Positions 26,776 to 36,326 of a stretch of 64,000 bases of DNA are shown here, one piece after another. The stretch covers positions 62,001 through 126,000 of the forward strand of contig CAVQID010000039.1 of assembly GCA_963712485.1 (NCBI GenBank), written 5' to 3'. The translations under genes were made by a program, and so were the position numbers. Numbering within the stretch: the stretch's first letter is position 1; the number at the start of each line of letters is the position of its first letter. The stretch comes from JALORV01 sp963712485 (GTDB lineage: Bacteria > Pseudomonadota > Gammaproteobacteria > Burkholderiales > Burkholderiaceae_F). The notes beneath the pieces are model-generated. The model did no database searches and was not told the origin of the DNA. It worked only from the letters and a program-made list of their open reading frames with translations.

Positions 26776-26844
26776 GGAAATCCGCCGAGTTATGCAGCAC
26801 GGCGGTAACGATTACGCAGGTCCTCTGGGCGATCCTGTGCTGGT

Positions 26845-26874
26845 TTGACAGTGCTTCGCGCCATCGCGTCTAAT
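26845..26874 (+). promoter_or_regulatory. sigma-70 promoter of rpmH-rnpA-yidD-yidC
   Basis: A perfect -35 TTGACA (26845-26850), 18-bp spacer and -10 TCTAAT (26869-26874), one mismatch from consensus. It points to rpmH and would give a leader of roughly 230 nt. Confidence 0.65.
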
Positions 26875-27108
26875 AGCGGGCTTTTCGCTGCGGCAAATTA
26901 AAGCGACGCAAAATCCGCGTCTTGCTGGCGACGCTCCCGCTCGGCGCCATGATGCTGCGCCAACAGCTGATGCGAAGCTTGTCCTCCAGGCGCGCCGGCC
27001 TTGCGACGATCCAGACAGGCGGGATGTGCGGGGCGGGGACCGCGCGTGCCGCATTGACTCCCGGGTGACTCGTCGGCCGACGGGCATGCCCTCGAACAGG
27101 AAAAGAAC

Positions 27109-27249
27109 ATGTCGACCAAACGCACATACCAGCCCTCCAAAGTCAAACGCGCCCGGACGCATGGCTTTCTCGTCCGTATGCGCTCACGCGGCGGCCGCGC
27201 GGTCATCGCAGCGCGTCGGGCCAAAGGCCGTAAGCGCCTGGCGGCCTGA
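27109..27249 (+). CDS. rpmH: 50S ribosomal protein L34
   Basis: 46 aa, too short for most gene filters but unmistakable: MSTKRTYQPSKVKRARTHGF, then LVRMRSRGGRAVIAARRAKG and RKRLAA. It is two residues longer at the N-terminus than the usual 44-residue proteobacterial form. L34 sits in the 23S rRNA core of the large subunit. It heads the rpmH-rnpA-yidD-yidC-mnmE series, diverging from dnaA across the putative origin. Confidence 0.97.
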   Translation: MSTKRTYQPSKVKRARTHGFLVRMRSRGGRAVIAARRAKGRKRLAA

Positions 27250-27268
27250 CGCCGGGCACGGCCGTGTC

Positions 27269-27751
27269 GTGCATGCAGACCGCGCTTCGGCTACCGCAGA
27301 TCACGAGGCCAGCGGTGCGACGTTGCAGCGCACGCGGCGGCTGCGGCGACCGCAGGAATTCGCGGCCGTCCTTGCCGCCAGCCGCGCAAGTTCGCTGCGC
27401 ACCGGGCTCGGGTGGCTCTCGGTGACGGCCGCGTGGGTCGCGATGCCGGCCGGCGGTGCACGGCTCGGAGTCACGGTCAGCAAACGGATGGCTCGAAGGG
27501 CGATCGACCGGGCGCTGGTGAAGCGCGTCGTGCGCGAGTCGTTCCGTCGATCGGCCCGCGCGATGGAGGAGACGGCACTTGCCGCCGGCGTGCGCGTCGA
27601 TATCAGCGTGCGGCTCAAGCGGCCGGTGGGGCTCCCCGGCGCTGCCGGTCGTCCGACCCTGATGGTCTGGCGCCAGGCGCTGCGTTCGGAGGCCGATGCG
27701 CTGTTCCGTGCGGTCACCGCGCGGCTCGGTGCGGAATGTAACCATGCTTAA
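27269..27751 (+). CDS. rnpA: ribonuclease P protein component
   Basis: About 160 aa if started at GTG 27269; TTG at 27323 (before QRTRRLRRPQEF) is the other good choice and fits the family N-terminus better. The conserved RNR-like helix is seen in RLGVTVSKRMARRAIDRALV followed by KRVVRESFRR, which contacts the catalytic RNA. It assists 5' maturation of tRNAs. The protein carries a longer C-terminal half than E. coli RnpA (insert VRLKRPVGLPGAAGRP). Its end overlaps yidD by eight bases. Confidence 0.9.
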   Translation: MHADRASATADHEASGATLQRTRRLRRPQEFAAVLAASRASSLRTGLGWLSVTAAWVAMPAGGARLGVTVSKRMARRAIDRALVKRVVRESFRRSARAMEETALAAGVRVDISVRLKRPVGLPGAAGRPTLMVWRQALRSEADALFRAVTARLGAECNHA

Positions 27752-28025
27752 AGATCTGTCTGCGCGCGCGCTGCTGCGTCTGATCCGCGCCTATCAATAT
27801 CTTCTGTCGCCGTGGCTTGGCGCGAGCTGCCGCTACTGGCCGACATGTTCCGAATATGCGCGGGAAGCCATAGAGCAATACGGCGCCGGGCGCGGGGCCT
27901 ATCTTGCCGCGCGGCGTCTTGCACGGTGTCACCCGTATGGCCGCGGCGGCGTTGATCCGGTGCCCGCGGTTTTTTCCTGGCGCTGCCGCTGCGGTGACGC
28001 AGGCGTGAGCGAACCCACGACATAA
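27744..28025 (+). CDS. yidD: membrane protein insertion efficiency factor YidD
   Basis: 93 aa, with the whole family signature: LIRAYQYLLSPWLGASCRYW, PTCSEYAREAIEQYG and a GRGGVDPVP close to the end. The three cysteines of the CRYWPTCS and ARCHPYG motifs are present. It attaches to the inner face of the membrane through an amphipathic helix and helps YidC-dependent insertion. It overlaps rnpA by eight bases and is 69 bp before yidC. Confidence 0.93.
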   Translation: MLKDLSARALLRLIRAYQYLLSPWLGASCRYWPTCSEYAREAIEQYGAGRGAYLAARRLARCHPYGRGGVDPVPAVFSWRCRCGDAGVSEPTT

Positions 28026-28094
28026 CGGCCGGCGCGTGCACGGCTCGAGCGACTGACTACTTCACTCCTAACCTAGCGGCGGACATTCCCCTAC

Positions 28095-29834
28095 ATGGGC
28101 ACCGATTTCCAGCGCACGATCCTGTGGGTCTTCTTCGGCATGTCGCTGTTCCTGCTGTGGGACCGCTGGCTCGTCTACACCGGAAAGCCATCGATGTTCG
28201 GCACAGCGCCGACGCCCGAGGTCGCGGCGCCGGTTGCAGGAGCGCCAGCCGTCCCGACGGCGCCAGCCCCTGCGGCGGCGCCCCCGGCGGCGGTGCCGCC
28301 AGTGTCAGCGGCACCATCGGCCGTGCCCTCGTCGCCGGTGCCGGTAACCGGCAAGCAGCCGGCGATCGTTGTCGAGACCGACGTGATGCGGGCAACGATC
28401 GACCCCGACGGCGCGGTCCTGAAGCGGGTCGAGCTTCTGAAGGAAAAAGTGGCGCCGGACTGGACCGCGAGCGGGCTGGTGGGCCTGGTGACCGGCAAGA
28501 AGGACGACGCCGACCGACCGGTCGTGTTGCTCGACGTCAGTCCGCAGCGCGTGTATGTCACCCAGTCGGGCGTCGTCGGCGCCGAGCCCGCGCTGCCGAA
28601 CCATCGCTCGCCCTTCACGGTGGTCGACGGACCGCGCCAGCTCGCGCCGGGCCAGGATGCGCTCGATGTGACGCTGGTGTCCGAATCGGGCGGCGTGAAA
28701 CTCGCGAAGACCTACACGTTCCATCGGGGCCGCTATGACACGACGGTGCGGCACGAAGTGACGAACCTGGGCGCCGCACCGGTCAGCCCGTCGCTGTATC
28801 TGCAGATCCTGCGCGACGGCAACAAGCCGGACGGCGAGTCGGCGCTTTACTACACCTACACTGGTCCGGTTGTCTTCACCGAGCAGGACAAGTTCAAGAA
28901 GATCGAGTTCTCCGCTGTCGAGAAGAACAAGCCGGAACTGCCGAAGCCGGCCAAGGACGGCTGGGTCGGCATGATCCAGCACTACTTCGTGACCGCGTGG
29001 GTGCCCAAGGACGGTGAGCCGCGCGAGTTCTACGCACGCACCGTCGACAAGAACCTGTATTCGATCGGCATGCTGCAAGCGCTACCGAGCATCGCGCCGC
29101 AGGCGAGCGTCACGTCGACCGCGCAGCTTTACGTCGGACCGCAGGATCAGCACGCGCTGGCGCAACTCGCGCCGGGGCTCGATCTGGTGGTCGACTACGG
29201 TTGGCTGACGTTCCTGGCCAAGCCGATTTACTGGCTGCTCGAGTTCCTGCACCGCATCGTCGCCAACTGGGGCTGGGCCATCGTGCTGCTGACCGTGATC
29301 ATCAAGGCGGCGTTTTATCCGCTGTCGGCCGCGAGCTACAAGTCGATGGCGCGTATGAAGGAAGTCACACCGCGCATGATGAAGCTGCGTGAGCAGTACG
29401 GCGACGACAAGGCGAAGCTCAACGCCGCGATGATGGAGCTCTACAAGAACGAGAAGATCAATCCGCTCGGCGGTTGTCTGCCGATCCTGGTCCAGATCCC
29501 GGTCTTCATCTCGCTTTATTGGGTGCTGCTCGCGAGCGTGGAGATGCGCAATGCGCCGTGGGTGCTATGGGTCAAGGACCTGGCCACGCCGGATCCCTGG
29601 TTCATTTTGCCGGTGCTGATGATGGCGACGATGTGGATCCAGTACAAGCTGAACCCGACGCCGCCGGACCCTGTGCAGGCGAAGGTCATGATGTTCATGC
29701 CGCTGATCTTTGGCGTGATGTTCTTCTTCTTCCCGGCCGGCCTCGTGCTGTACTGGCTGACCAACAACATCCTGTCGATCGCGCAGCAGTGGTACGTGAC
29801 CAAGCAGATCGAAAAGGCGAAAAAGCCGGGCTGA
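28095..29834 (+). CDS. yidC: membrane protein insertase YidC
   Basis: 579 aa. An N-terminal anchor (FQRTILWVFFGMSLFLLW) is followed by an alanine- and proline-rich linker (about residues 37-80), the large periplasmic beta domain (about 85-350) and the five-helix insertase core (about 365-570). Core landmarks are AAFYPLSAASYKSMARMK, NPLGGCLPILVQIPVFISL and the final helix FFFFPAGLVLYWLTNN. It inserts proteins such as the ATP synthase c and a subunits, encoded 30 kb away in this window, alone or with SecYEG. Confidence 0.97.
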   Translation: MGTDFQRTILWVFFGMSLFLLWDRWLVYTGKPSMFGTAPTPEVAAPVAGAPAVPTAPAPAAAPPAAVPPVSAAPSAVPSSPVPVTGKQPAIVVETDVMRATIDPDGAVLKRVELLKEKVAPDWTASGLVGLVTGKKDDADRPVVLLDVSPQRVYVTQSGVVGAEPALPNHRSPFTVVDGPRQLAPGQDALDVTLVSESGGVKLAKTYTFHRGRYDTTVRHEVTNLGAAPVSPSLYLQILRDGNKPDGESALYYTYTGPVVFTEQDKFKKIEFSAVEKNKPELPKPAKDGWVGMIQHYFVTAWVPKDGEPREFYARTVDKNLYSIGMLQALPSIAPQASVTSTAQLYVGPQDQHALAQLAPGLDLVVDYGWLTFLAKPIYWLLEFLHRIVANWGWAIVLLTVIIKAAFYPLSAASYKSMARMKEVTPRMMKLREQYGDDKAKLNAAMMELYKNEKINPLGGCLPILVQIPVFISLYWVLLASVEMRNAPWVLWVKDLATPDPWFILPVLMMATMWIQYKLNPTPPDPVQAKVMMFMPLIFGVMFFFFPAGLVLYWLTNNILSIAQQWYVTKQIEKAKKPG

Positions 29835-29852
29835 ACGGAGCCGGCACGGCCG

Positions 29853-30173
29853 TCAGTCATGCGGCGGTTCGTCCGGCGTGCGGTGGCGCTGCAGAGCGCG
29901 CAGCGCGAACACCGGCCAGAGCCAGATGCTTGCGGTCCACAGCAGCACGCGCCCGAGCGAGAGCGTCTTGGTTTCGCCGCGGTGGGTCAGCATGAAGACG
30001 ACGACGGCCCCGACCAGCACCCACAAGACCGCGACGGTGTAGATCCACGCCCGCGTCGCATAGTCATCGCCGATCTGGCCCGCGACCGTCGCCGAAACCA
30101 TCACCGAGATCAGCACCGCCAGGACCACGCCGGCGAGCGGCGAAATCAGCTTCAGCAGAGGGTCGTCGTCCAT
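29853..30173 (-). CDS. small membrane protein of unknown function
   Basis: 106 aa with three hydrophobic helices (about 12-32, 43-62 and 76-93) and a charged C-terminus (HRTPDEPPHD). It is the only leftward gene between the origin and the window end, placed between yidC and mnmE. I recognise no family. A shadow frame on the other strand lacks membrane character and is less protein-like. Confidence 0.6.
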   Translation of the reverse strand: MDDDPLLKLISPLAGVVLAVLISVMVSATVAGQIGDDYATRAWIYTVAVLWVLVGAVVVFMLTHRGETKTLSLGRVLLWTASIWLWPVFALRALQRHRTPDEPPHD

Positions 30174-30305
30174 GCAGCAGTGTAGGCAGACGATGGACCG
30201 TTGCCACGACGGGGATGCCCCTAGTTCATCGACGGGCCCGCGGCGACCGGTCAGAATGCCCGTAATCCCGGACGCTGTGCGTCACGATCGCCGCTTACCG
30301 CTGCA

Positions 30306-31676
30306 ATGAATTCCGACAAGGATCCCATCGTCGCCATTGCCACGGCCCCGGGCCGTGGCGGCATTGGCATCGTTCGTGTGTCAGGCGCCGACCTCGCGCC
30401 GGTGATTGCGGGCGTCCTCGGTGGGCGCACGTTGGCGCCGCGGCACGCGACCTACTGCGCGTTCGTCGATGCCGCCGGAGCGACGCTGGATCAGGGCATC
30501 GCGCTGCACTTCCCGGCACCGCACTCGTACACCGGCGAGGACGTACTCGAACTTCAGGGACATGGCGGACCTGTGGTGCTGCGATTGCTGGTGGCGCGCT
30601 GCCTCGAGGCCGGACGGTCGATTGCGCTGCGCGTGGCCGAGCCGGGCGAATTCACGCGGCGCGCGTTTCTCAACGAACAGCTCGACCTGGCGCAGGCCGA
30701 GGCGGTTGCCGACCTGATCGATGCCTCGACCGAGACTGCGGCGCGCTCGGCGGCGCGCTCGCTGGTCGGTGAATTTTCACGCGCCATTTTGGCGCTGACG
30801 GCACAACTGACCGACCTTCGGGCACTGGTGGAGGCGACGCTCGACTTTCCGGAGGAGGAGATCGACTTTCTCGAGAAAGCGGATGCCGCAGGGCGGCTGG
30901 CACGCGTGCGCGCAGCGCTCAACCAGATACTGCGCCGCGCCCGCCAGGGAGCCGTGCTGCGCGACGGCCTGCACGTCGTGCTCGTTGGCGCACCCAACGT
31001 CGGCAAGTCGAGCCTGTTGAACGCGCTCGCGGGCGAGGAAGTGGCGATCGTGACGGACGTCCCGGGCACGACGCGCGACCGCATCGCGCGCCAGGTGGAG
31101 ATCGGCGGCCTGCCGCTCGACATCATCGACACGGCTGGAGTACGGGACACGCGCGATCAGGTCGAGTCGCTCGGGATTGCGCGCACGTTGAGCGAGATCG
31201 AGCGCGCTGATGTCGTGCTTCACCTCGTCGATGCGCAACGGCCGAGCGCCGACGCCGATGTCCTCGCACGGGTCATCGAACGTACCGGTCGCGGCGTACC
31301 GCTGCTGACGGTCGTCAACAAGATCGACCTGACCGGCGAGTCGCCGCGTGTTCATGACGACACGGTGTTCCTGTCAGCGCGGCACGGTACCGGAGTGGAC
31401 CTTCTGCGCGAGCGCCTCTACCGCCTCGCCGGCTGGGAGCGCGCCGCCGACGGCGAGAACGTCTACCTGGCCCGCGAGCGGCATTTGCAGGCGCTGGAGC
31501 GCGCCCGTGCGCACCTGGCCGCGGCCGCCGACCATGCAGCGCGGCGCGATGCCGCGCTCGACCTGCTGGCCGAGGAACTGCGACTGGCGCAGAACCAGCT
31601 TTCCAGCATCACCGGCGAATTCAGCGCCGACGACCTGCTTGGCGTCATCTTCAGCCGATTCTGCATCGGCAAGTAG
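30306..31676 (+). CDS. mnmE: tRNA modification GTPase MnmE
   Basis: 456 aa. An N-terminal tetrahydrofolate-binding domain (IVAIATAPGRGGIGIVRVSG) is followed by a helical domain split by a GTPase: G1 GAPNVGKSSLLNAL (about 226-239), G2/G3 TTRD and DTAG, G4 NKID. The C-terminus is FCIGK, the conserved catalytic cysteine motif. With MnmG, encoded at about 52 kb in the same window, it installs the 5-carboxymethylaminomethyl group on wobble uridine 34 of certain tRNAs. It starts 132 bp after the preceding gene and is followed by a transporter operon. Confidence 0.97.
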   Translation: MNSDKDPIVAIATAPGRGGIGIVRVSGADLAPVIAGVLGGRTLAPRHATYCAFVDAAGATLDQGIALHFPAPHSYTGEDVLELQGHGGPVVLRLLVARCLEAGRSIALRVAEPGEFTRRAFLNEQLDLAQAEAVADLIDASTETAARSAARSLVGEFSRAILALTAQLTDLRALVEATLDFPEEEIDFLEKADAAGRLARVRAALNQILRRARQGAVLRDGLHVVLVGAPNVGKSSLLNALAGEEVAIVTDVPGTTRDRIARQVEIGGLPLDIIDTAGVRDTRDQVESLGIARTLSEIERADVVLHLVDAQRPSADADVLARVIERTGRGVPLLTVVNKIDLTGESPRVHDDTVFLSARHGTGVDLLRERLYRLAGWERAADGENVYLARERHLQALERARAHLAAAADHAARRDAALDLLAEELRLAQNQLSSITGEFSADDLLGVIFSRFCIGK

Positions 31677-31759
31677 CGCGATCCACCGCAAGTCGTGGCG
31701 CGAACGGATTCGCGGCGGCGTTCCTTTAGCATGTCGGTCCGCTGCTTCCTTGCGTCTCC

Positions 31760-32989
31760 ATGGCCGACACTGCTGCATCCCCACCGCTTTCCAAGCTCGC
31801 GATCGACCGGTCTGCCGTGACGACGCGGCGCCGGCGGCCGCTGTGGAAGCGCTGGTGGATCTGGCTGCTCGTCGTCATCGCGCTGCTCGCGGTCGCGTGG
31901 TTCGTGCGCAGCCGGAATGCGGCGATGCAAGTTGAGTTCGCCACGGTCGCCGCCGCTTATCCGTCGAGCGCGGTGTCGGTCCTGAATGCGACCGGGCGCG
32001 TCGTCGCGCAACGGCGCGCGTCCGTGTCGTCCAAGGGAACCGGACGGCTCGAGTGGCTCGGTGTGCAGGAAGGGCAGATGGTGAAGGAGGGCGACGTCAT
32101 CGCGCGGCTCGAGAACCGTGACGTCGCCGCGCAGCGCGAGCAGGCCGCAGCCCAGGTGCAGGCTGCGCGCGCCAACCTGGCACAGGGCATGGCCGAGCTC
32201 GATGACGCGCAGGCCGCGTTGAAGCGGGCCCAGGAACTGGCCCGTCAGAACTTCATTTCCGGGTCGGCGCTCGATACGGCGGAAGCCCGCTACAACAAGT
32301 CGCGCGCGCAGATCGACACCCTGAAGGCGCAAATCGCCGTTGCCGAGGCCAACCTGCGTGTGGCCGGCGTGTCCTTCGACCAGACGCTGATCCGTGCCCC
32401 GTTCACCGGCATCGTGCTGACGAAAAGTGCCAACGTCGGCGACATCGTCACGCCGTTTTCGTCGGCGTCCGGCACGACCGGAGCCGTCGTCACCATGGCC
32501 GACATGGAAACCCTCGAAGTCGAAGCCGACGTCTCCGAGTCCTCGATCGCGAAGATAGCGCCCGGGCAGCCGGCCGAGGTCCAGCTTGATGCGTTCCCGG
32601 AGTTGCGGCTGCTCGGCGAAGTAAGTCGGGTCGTGCCGACCGTGGATCGGAGCAAGGCGACGCTGCTGGTCAAGGTGCGCTTCGTCGAACGCGATCCACG
32701 CGTGCTCCCGGACATGAGCGCGAAGATTGCATTCCTGTCGCGTGCGCCCACGGCTGATGAGCGCAAGGCGGTGCCAGCGGTGCGGCCCGACGCGATCGTC
32801 AAGCGCGACGGCGCCGATGTCGTGTTCGTCGTCGATGCCGCGAGCACGGTGAAACCCGTGCCGGTAACGCCGGGGCAGAAGATCGGCGACCTGATCCGCG
32901 TGGACGGGGTGGCGGCCGGAACGCGCGTCGTCGCCAGCCCCCCGGAGCGCCTTGCTGCCGGAGCGCGCGTCGAGGCGGCGAAGAAATAG
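31760..32989 (+). CDS. HlyD/MacA-like periplasmic adaptor of an ABC exporter
   Basis: 409 aa with one N-terminal membrane anchor (about residues 31-48), a lipoyl/barrel-sandwich half (RLEWLGVQEGQMVKEGDVIA), a long coiled-coil hairpin rich in Ala and Gln (about 115-195), and the second lipoyl half with IRAPFTGIVLTKSANVGDIV. This is the MacA/HlyD build. It is the first gene of an adaptor-ATPase-permease-permease set; only two bases separate it from the ATPase gene. Cargo unknown; the MacB-like partners suggest a peptide, glycolipid or drug. Confidence 0.88.
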   Translation: MADTAASPPLSKLAIDRSAVTTRRRRPLWKRWWIWLLVVIALLAVAWFVRSRNAAMQVEFATVAAAYPSSAVSVLNATGRVVAQRRASVSSKGTGRLEWLGVQEGQMVKEGDVIARLENRDVAAQREQAAAQVQAARANLAQGMAELDDAQAALKRAQELARQNFISGSALDTAEARYNKSRAQIDTLKAQIAVAEANLRVAGVSFDQTLIRAPFTGIVLTKSANVGDIVTPFSSASGTTGAVVTMADMETLEVEADVSESSIAKIAPGQPAEVQLDAFPELRLLGEVSRVVPTVDRSKATLLVKVRFVERDPRVLPDMSAKIAFLSRAPTADERKAVPAVRPDAIVKRDGADVVFVVDAASTVKPVPVTPGQKIGDLIRVDGVAAGTRVVASPPERLAAGARVEAAKK

Positions 32990-32991
32990 CC

Positions 32992-33711
<720 letters not shown>

Positions 33712-33721
33712 GACGTCCGGC

Positions 33722-34879
33722 GTGTTCTTCCTGAAGTTCGTGCTGCGCAACGTCTTTCGCGCGCGACTGCGCTCGGCGCTGACGATCCTCGGCCTGGTGA
33801 TTGCGATCCTTGCTTTCGGCCTGCTGCAGACCGTGGTGCGCGCCTGGTACGTCGGTGCGGACGCCGCCTCGGCGACGCGGCTCATTTCCCGCAATGCCAT
33901 TTCGCTTACCTTCGCGATGCCGATGTACTACCGCGAGAAGATCCGCGCAGTGCCCGGCGTCACCGCGGTGAGCGTGTCGAACTGGTTCGGCGGCATTTAC
34001 AAGGAACCCAAGAACTTCTTCGCGCAGTTCGCCGTCGACGCGCCGACCTTCTTCCCGATGTATCCGGAGTTCATCTTTCAGCCGGACGAGTACCAGGCCT
34101 TCCTGCGCGATCGCCGCGGCGCCGCGGTCGGACGGCAGCTTGCGGACCTCTACGGCTTCAAGGTCGGCGACACCATTCCGCTGAAGAGCGCGATCTACCC
34201 GGGCAGCTGGGAGTTCACCGTCCGCGCGATCTACGACGCCCAGAACGAGACGACGATCACGCGACAGATGTATTTCCACTTCGATTACCTCAACGAGCAG
34301 ATCAAGAAGATCTTCCCGCGGCGCGCCGACCAGGCGGGCGTGTTCGTCGTCGGCATTGCGGATGGGCAGGCAGCGGCCAACATTTCGCGCGACATCGACG
34401 CCGAGTTCAAGAATTCGCTGGCGGAAACACTGACCGAGACCGAGAAGGCGTTCACGCTCGGCTTCGTCGCGATGGTCGAGACGATCGTCGTCGCGATCCA
34501 GGGCGTCAGCTATGTCGTCATCCTGATCATCATGGCGGTCGCGGCCAATACGATGGCGATGACCGCACGCGAGCGGCTGCCCGAATACGCCACGATGAAG
34601 GCGCTCGGATTCAAACCGGGCACCGTCGCCGCGATGATCATGGGAGAGGCGCTGCTTCTGGCGCTGCTCGGCGCGGCGATCGGCATGCTGCTCACAACGC
34701 CGGTGGTAAAGATCTTCCACGGCGCGACCGTCAGCGTCTTCGCCAAGATGCCGCTGGTGGCGCAGACGTTCTACCTGCAGGCGGCCTGCGCGATCGCGGT
34801 GGGACTCGTTGCCGGCATTGTTCCGGCGATTCGCGCTGCCCGCGTGAAGATCGTGGATGGGCTGCGGCATGTGGCGTAG
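33722..34879 (+). CDS. FtsX/MacB-like ABC permease, first of two
   Basis: 385 aa starting at GTG, 11 bp after the ATPase gene. One N-terminal membrane helix (about 15-40), a periplasmic domain of about 200 residues, then three C-terminal helices (about 255-285, 305-335 and 345-370): the FtsX topology used by mechanotransmission exporters. The cytoplasmic loop ARERLPEYATMKALGFKPG is the coupling region facing the ATPase. It ends shortly before a hairpin repeat that separates it from the second permease. Confidence 0.88.
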   Translation: MFFLKFVLRNVFRARLRSALTILGLVIAILAFGLLQTVVRAWYVGADAASATRLISRNAISLTFAMPMYYREKIRAVPGVTAVSVSNWFGGIYKEPKNFFAQFAVDAPTFFPMYPEFIFQPDEYQAFLRDRRGAAVGRQLADLYGFKVGDTIPLKSAIYPGSWEFTVRAIYDAQNETTITRQMYFHFDYLNEQIKKIFPRRADQAGVFVVGIADGQAAANISRDIDAEFKNSLAETLTETEKAFTLGFVAMVETIVVAIQGVSYVVILIIMAVAANTMAMTARERLPEYATMKALGFKPGTVAAMIMGEALLLALLGAAIGMLLTTPVVKIFHGATVSVFAKMPLVAQTFYLQAACAIAVGLVAGIVPAIRAARVKIVDGLRHVA

Positions 34880-34887
34880 GCGCGCTC

Positions 34888-34922
34888 GGTGTACGCGACT
34901 GCTGCGCAGTCGCACGTGCACC
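34888..34922 (-). repeat. hairpin repeat, copy B (inside an ABC operon)
   Basis: Read on the minus strand this is GGTGCACGT, inner stem GCGACTGC, loop GCA, GCAGTCGC, then GTACACC. Compared with copy A, one inner and one outer base pair are changed on both sides, so both stems still pair. It lies in the 191-bp gap between the two permease genes. Confidence 0.75.
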
Positions 34923-35070
34923 TCGCGCGATCTGATTTGCGGGCCGTCCTTCGGAGCGGCCGGGCGTACGGCCCGCTTTCAACGACTACGGGCGGGAAGG
35001 GTTGCATGCTGGCCGAGCAGCTCAGCCGCGTTTCGAAAAGGCGGAGAGGCTGTACTTCGCAAGTGAGCAG

Positions 35071-36240
35071 ATGAGAGTTCCGTTTTCCTATGTCGCGCGC
35101 AACCTGTGGGTGCGCAAGCTGACGACGGCGCTGACCGCGGGTGGGATGGCGCTCGTGGTGTTCGTGTTCGCGGCCGTGCTGATGCTCGACGCCGGGCTGA
35201 AGTCGACGCTCGTGTCGACCGGATCGGCGGACAACGTCGTCGTCATCCGCCAGGGCAGCCAGACCGAAGTGCAAAGCGGGGTGTTCCGGGATCAGGCGTC
35301 ATTAATAGAGACCTCGCCCGAAGTCGCGCGCGGTGCCGACGGGCAGGCGCTGGTTTCGAAGGAGGTCGTGGTCCTCAACTCGCTGCCGAAGATCGACGAT
35401 CCCGGCAAGCGCAGCAACGTCGTCGTGCGCGGCGTGCCCGAAATGGGCAAGCAGTTGCGGCCGCAGGTTCGCATTACTCAGGGACGCATGTTCCGCGCCG
35501 GCTCGTCCGAGATCATCGTCGGCAGTTCGGTCGCGCGCCAGTTTGCCGGCGTCGAGCTGGGCCAGCAGCTGTCGTTCGCGGGGCGCCAGTGGACCGTCGT
35601 CGGCCTCTTCGAGGCCGGCAAGACGGCATTCGATTCGGAGATCTGGGGCGATGTCGAGCAGATGATGCAGGCATTCCGCCGTATGGCGTTTTCGTCGGTC
35701 ATAGCCCGCCTCGCGGACCCGAATTCCTTCGACGCGCTGAAGGCGCGGCTCGACGAAGACCCGCGCCTGAAGGTCGACATCAAGCGCGAGCGACGCTTCT
35801 ACGAGGACCAGTCGGCCAGCCTTTCGAACTTCATCACGCTGCTCGGCATGGCGTTGTCCGTGATCTTCTCACTTGGCGCGATGATCGGCGCGACGATCAC
35901 GATGTACGCGGCGGTCGCGACGCGCACCGGCGAGATCGGTACCTTGCGTGCGCTCGGCTTCCAGCGCCGCTCGATCCTCGTCGCATTCCTGGCGGAATCG
36001 CTGCTGCTGGCGCTGCTGGGCGGCATTGCCGGACTCGTCGCCGCGACCTTCCTCACCGCAATCACGGTGTCGACGACCAATTTCCAGTCGTTCTCGGAAC
36101 TCGCGTTCTCCTTCACGCTGACGCCGAAGATCGTCATGCAGGCGCTCGCGTTCGCGCTGCTGATGGGCTTCGTCGGCGGCTTCCTGCCGGCGATACGCGC
36201 CAGCCGGATGAAGATCGTCGATGCGCTGCGCGCCGACTAG
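35071..36240 (+). CDS. FtsX/MacB-like ABC permease, second of two
   Basis: 389 aa beginning MRVPFSYVARNLWVRKLTTA. Same build as the first permease: N-terminal helix (about 18-45), periplasmic domain, three C-terminal helices, and the coupling loop ATRTGEIGTLRALGFQRRS. The start at 35071 is chosen because the frame upstream reads through the intergenic repeat. With its partner it would form a heterodimeric exporter. A stretch of 191 bp, unusual for this tight operon, separates it from the first permease and contains the hairpin repeat. Confidence 0.88.
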   Translation: MRVPFSYVARNLWVRKLTTALTAGGMALVVFVFAAVLMLDAGLKSTLVSTGSADNVVVIRQGSQTEVQSGVFRDQASLIETSPEVARGADGQALVSKEVVVLNSLPKIDDPGKRSNVVVRGVPEMGKQLRPQVRITQGRMFRAGSSEIIVGSSVARQFAGVELGQQLSFAGRQWTVVGLFEAGKTAFDSEIWGDVEQMMQAFRRMAFSSVIARLADPNSFDALKARLDEDPRLKVDIKRERRFYEDQSASLSNFITLLGMALSVIFSLGAMIGATITMYAAVATRTGEIGTLRALGFQRRSILVAFLAESLLLALLGGIAGLVAATFLTAITVSTTNFQSFSELAFSFTLTPKIVMQALAFALLMGFVGGFLPAIRASRMKIVDALRAD

Positions 36241-36326
36241 CGCATCACCGCGCGTGACGCCGCCACCGCGCGTTCGGTATGCTGGGATCAGGCACCTGCA
36301 TCGATGACGGTGCACGAGGAGACCGT

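Larger units (their letters stand above)
26473..27108. other. dnaA-rpmH intergenic region, likely oriC
   Basis: A 636-bp gap between the divergent dnaA and rpmH genes. It holds two perfect DnaA boxes in the same orientation and a strong rpmH promoter. The stretch about 26680-26820 is less GC-rich than its surroundings (TAAGGTAGTGTATGCTTAC). Gene directions switch here from leftward to rightward, as expected at an origin. In pseudomonads this is the known oriC position. Confidence 0.65.
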
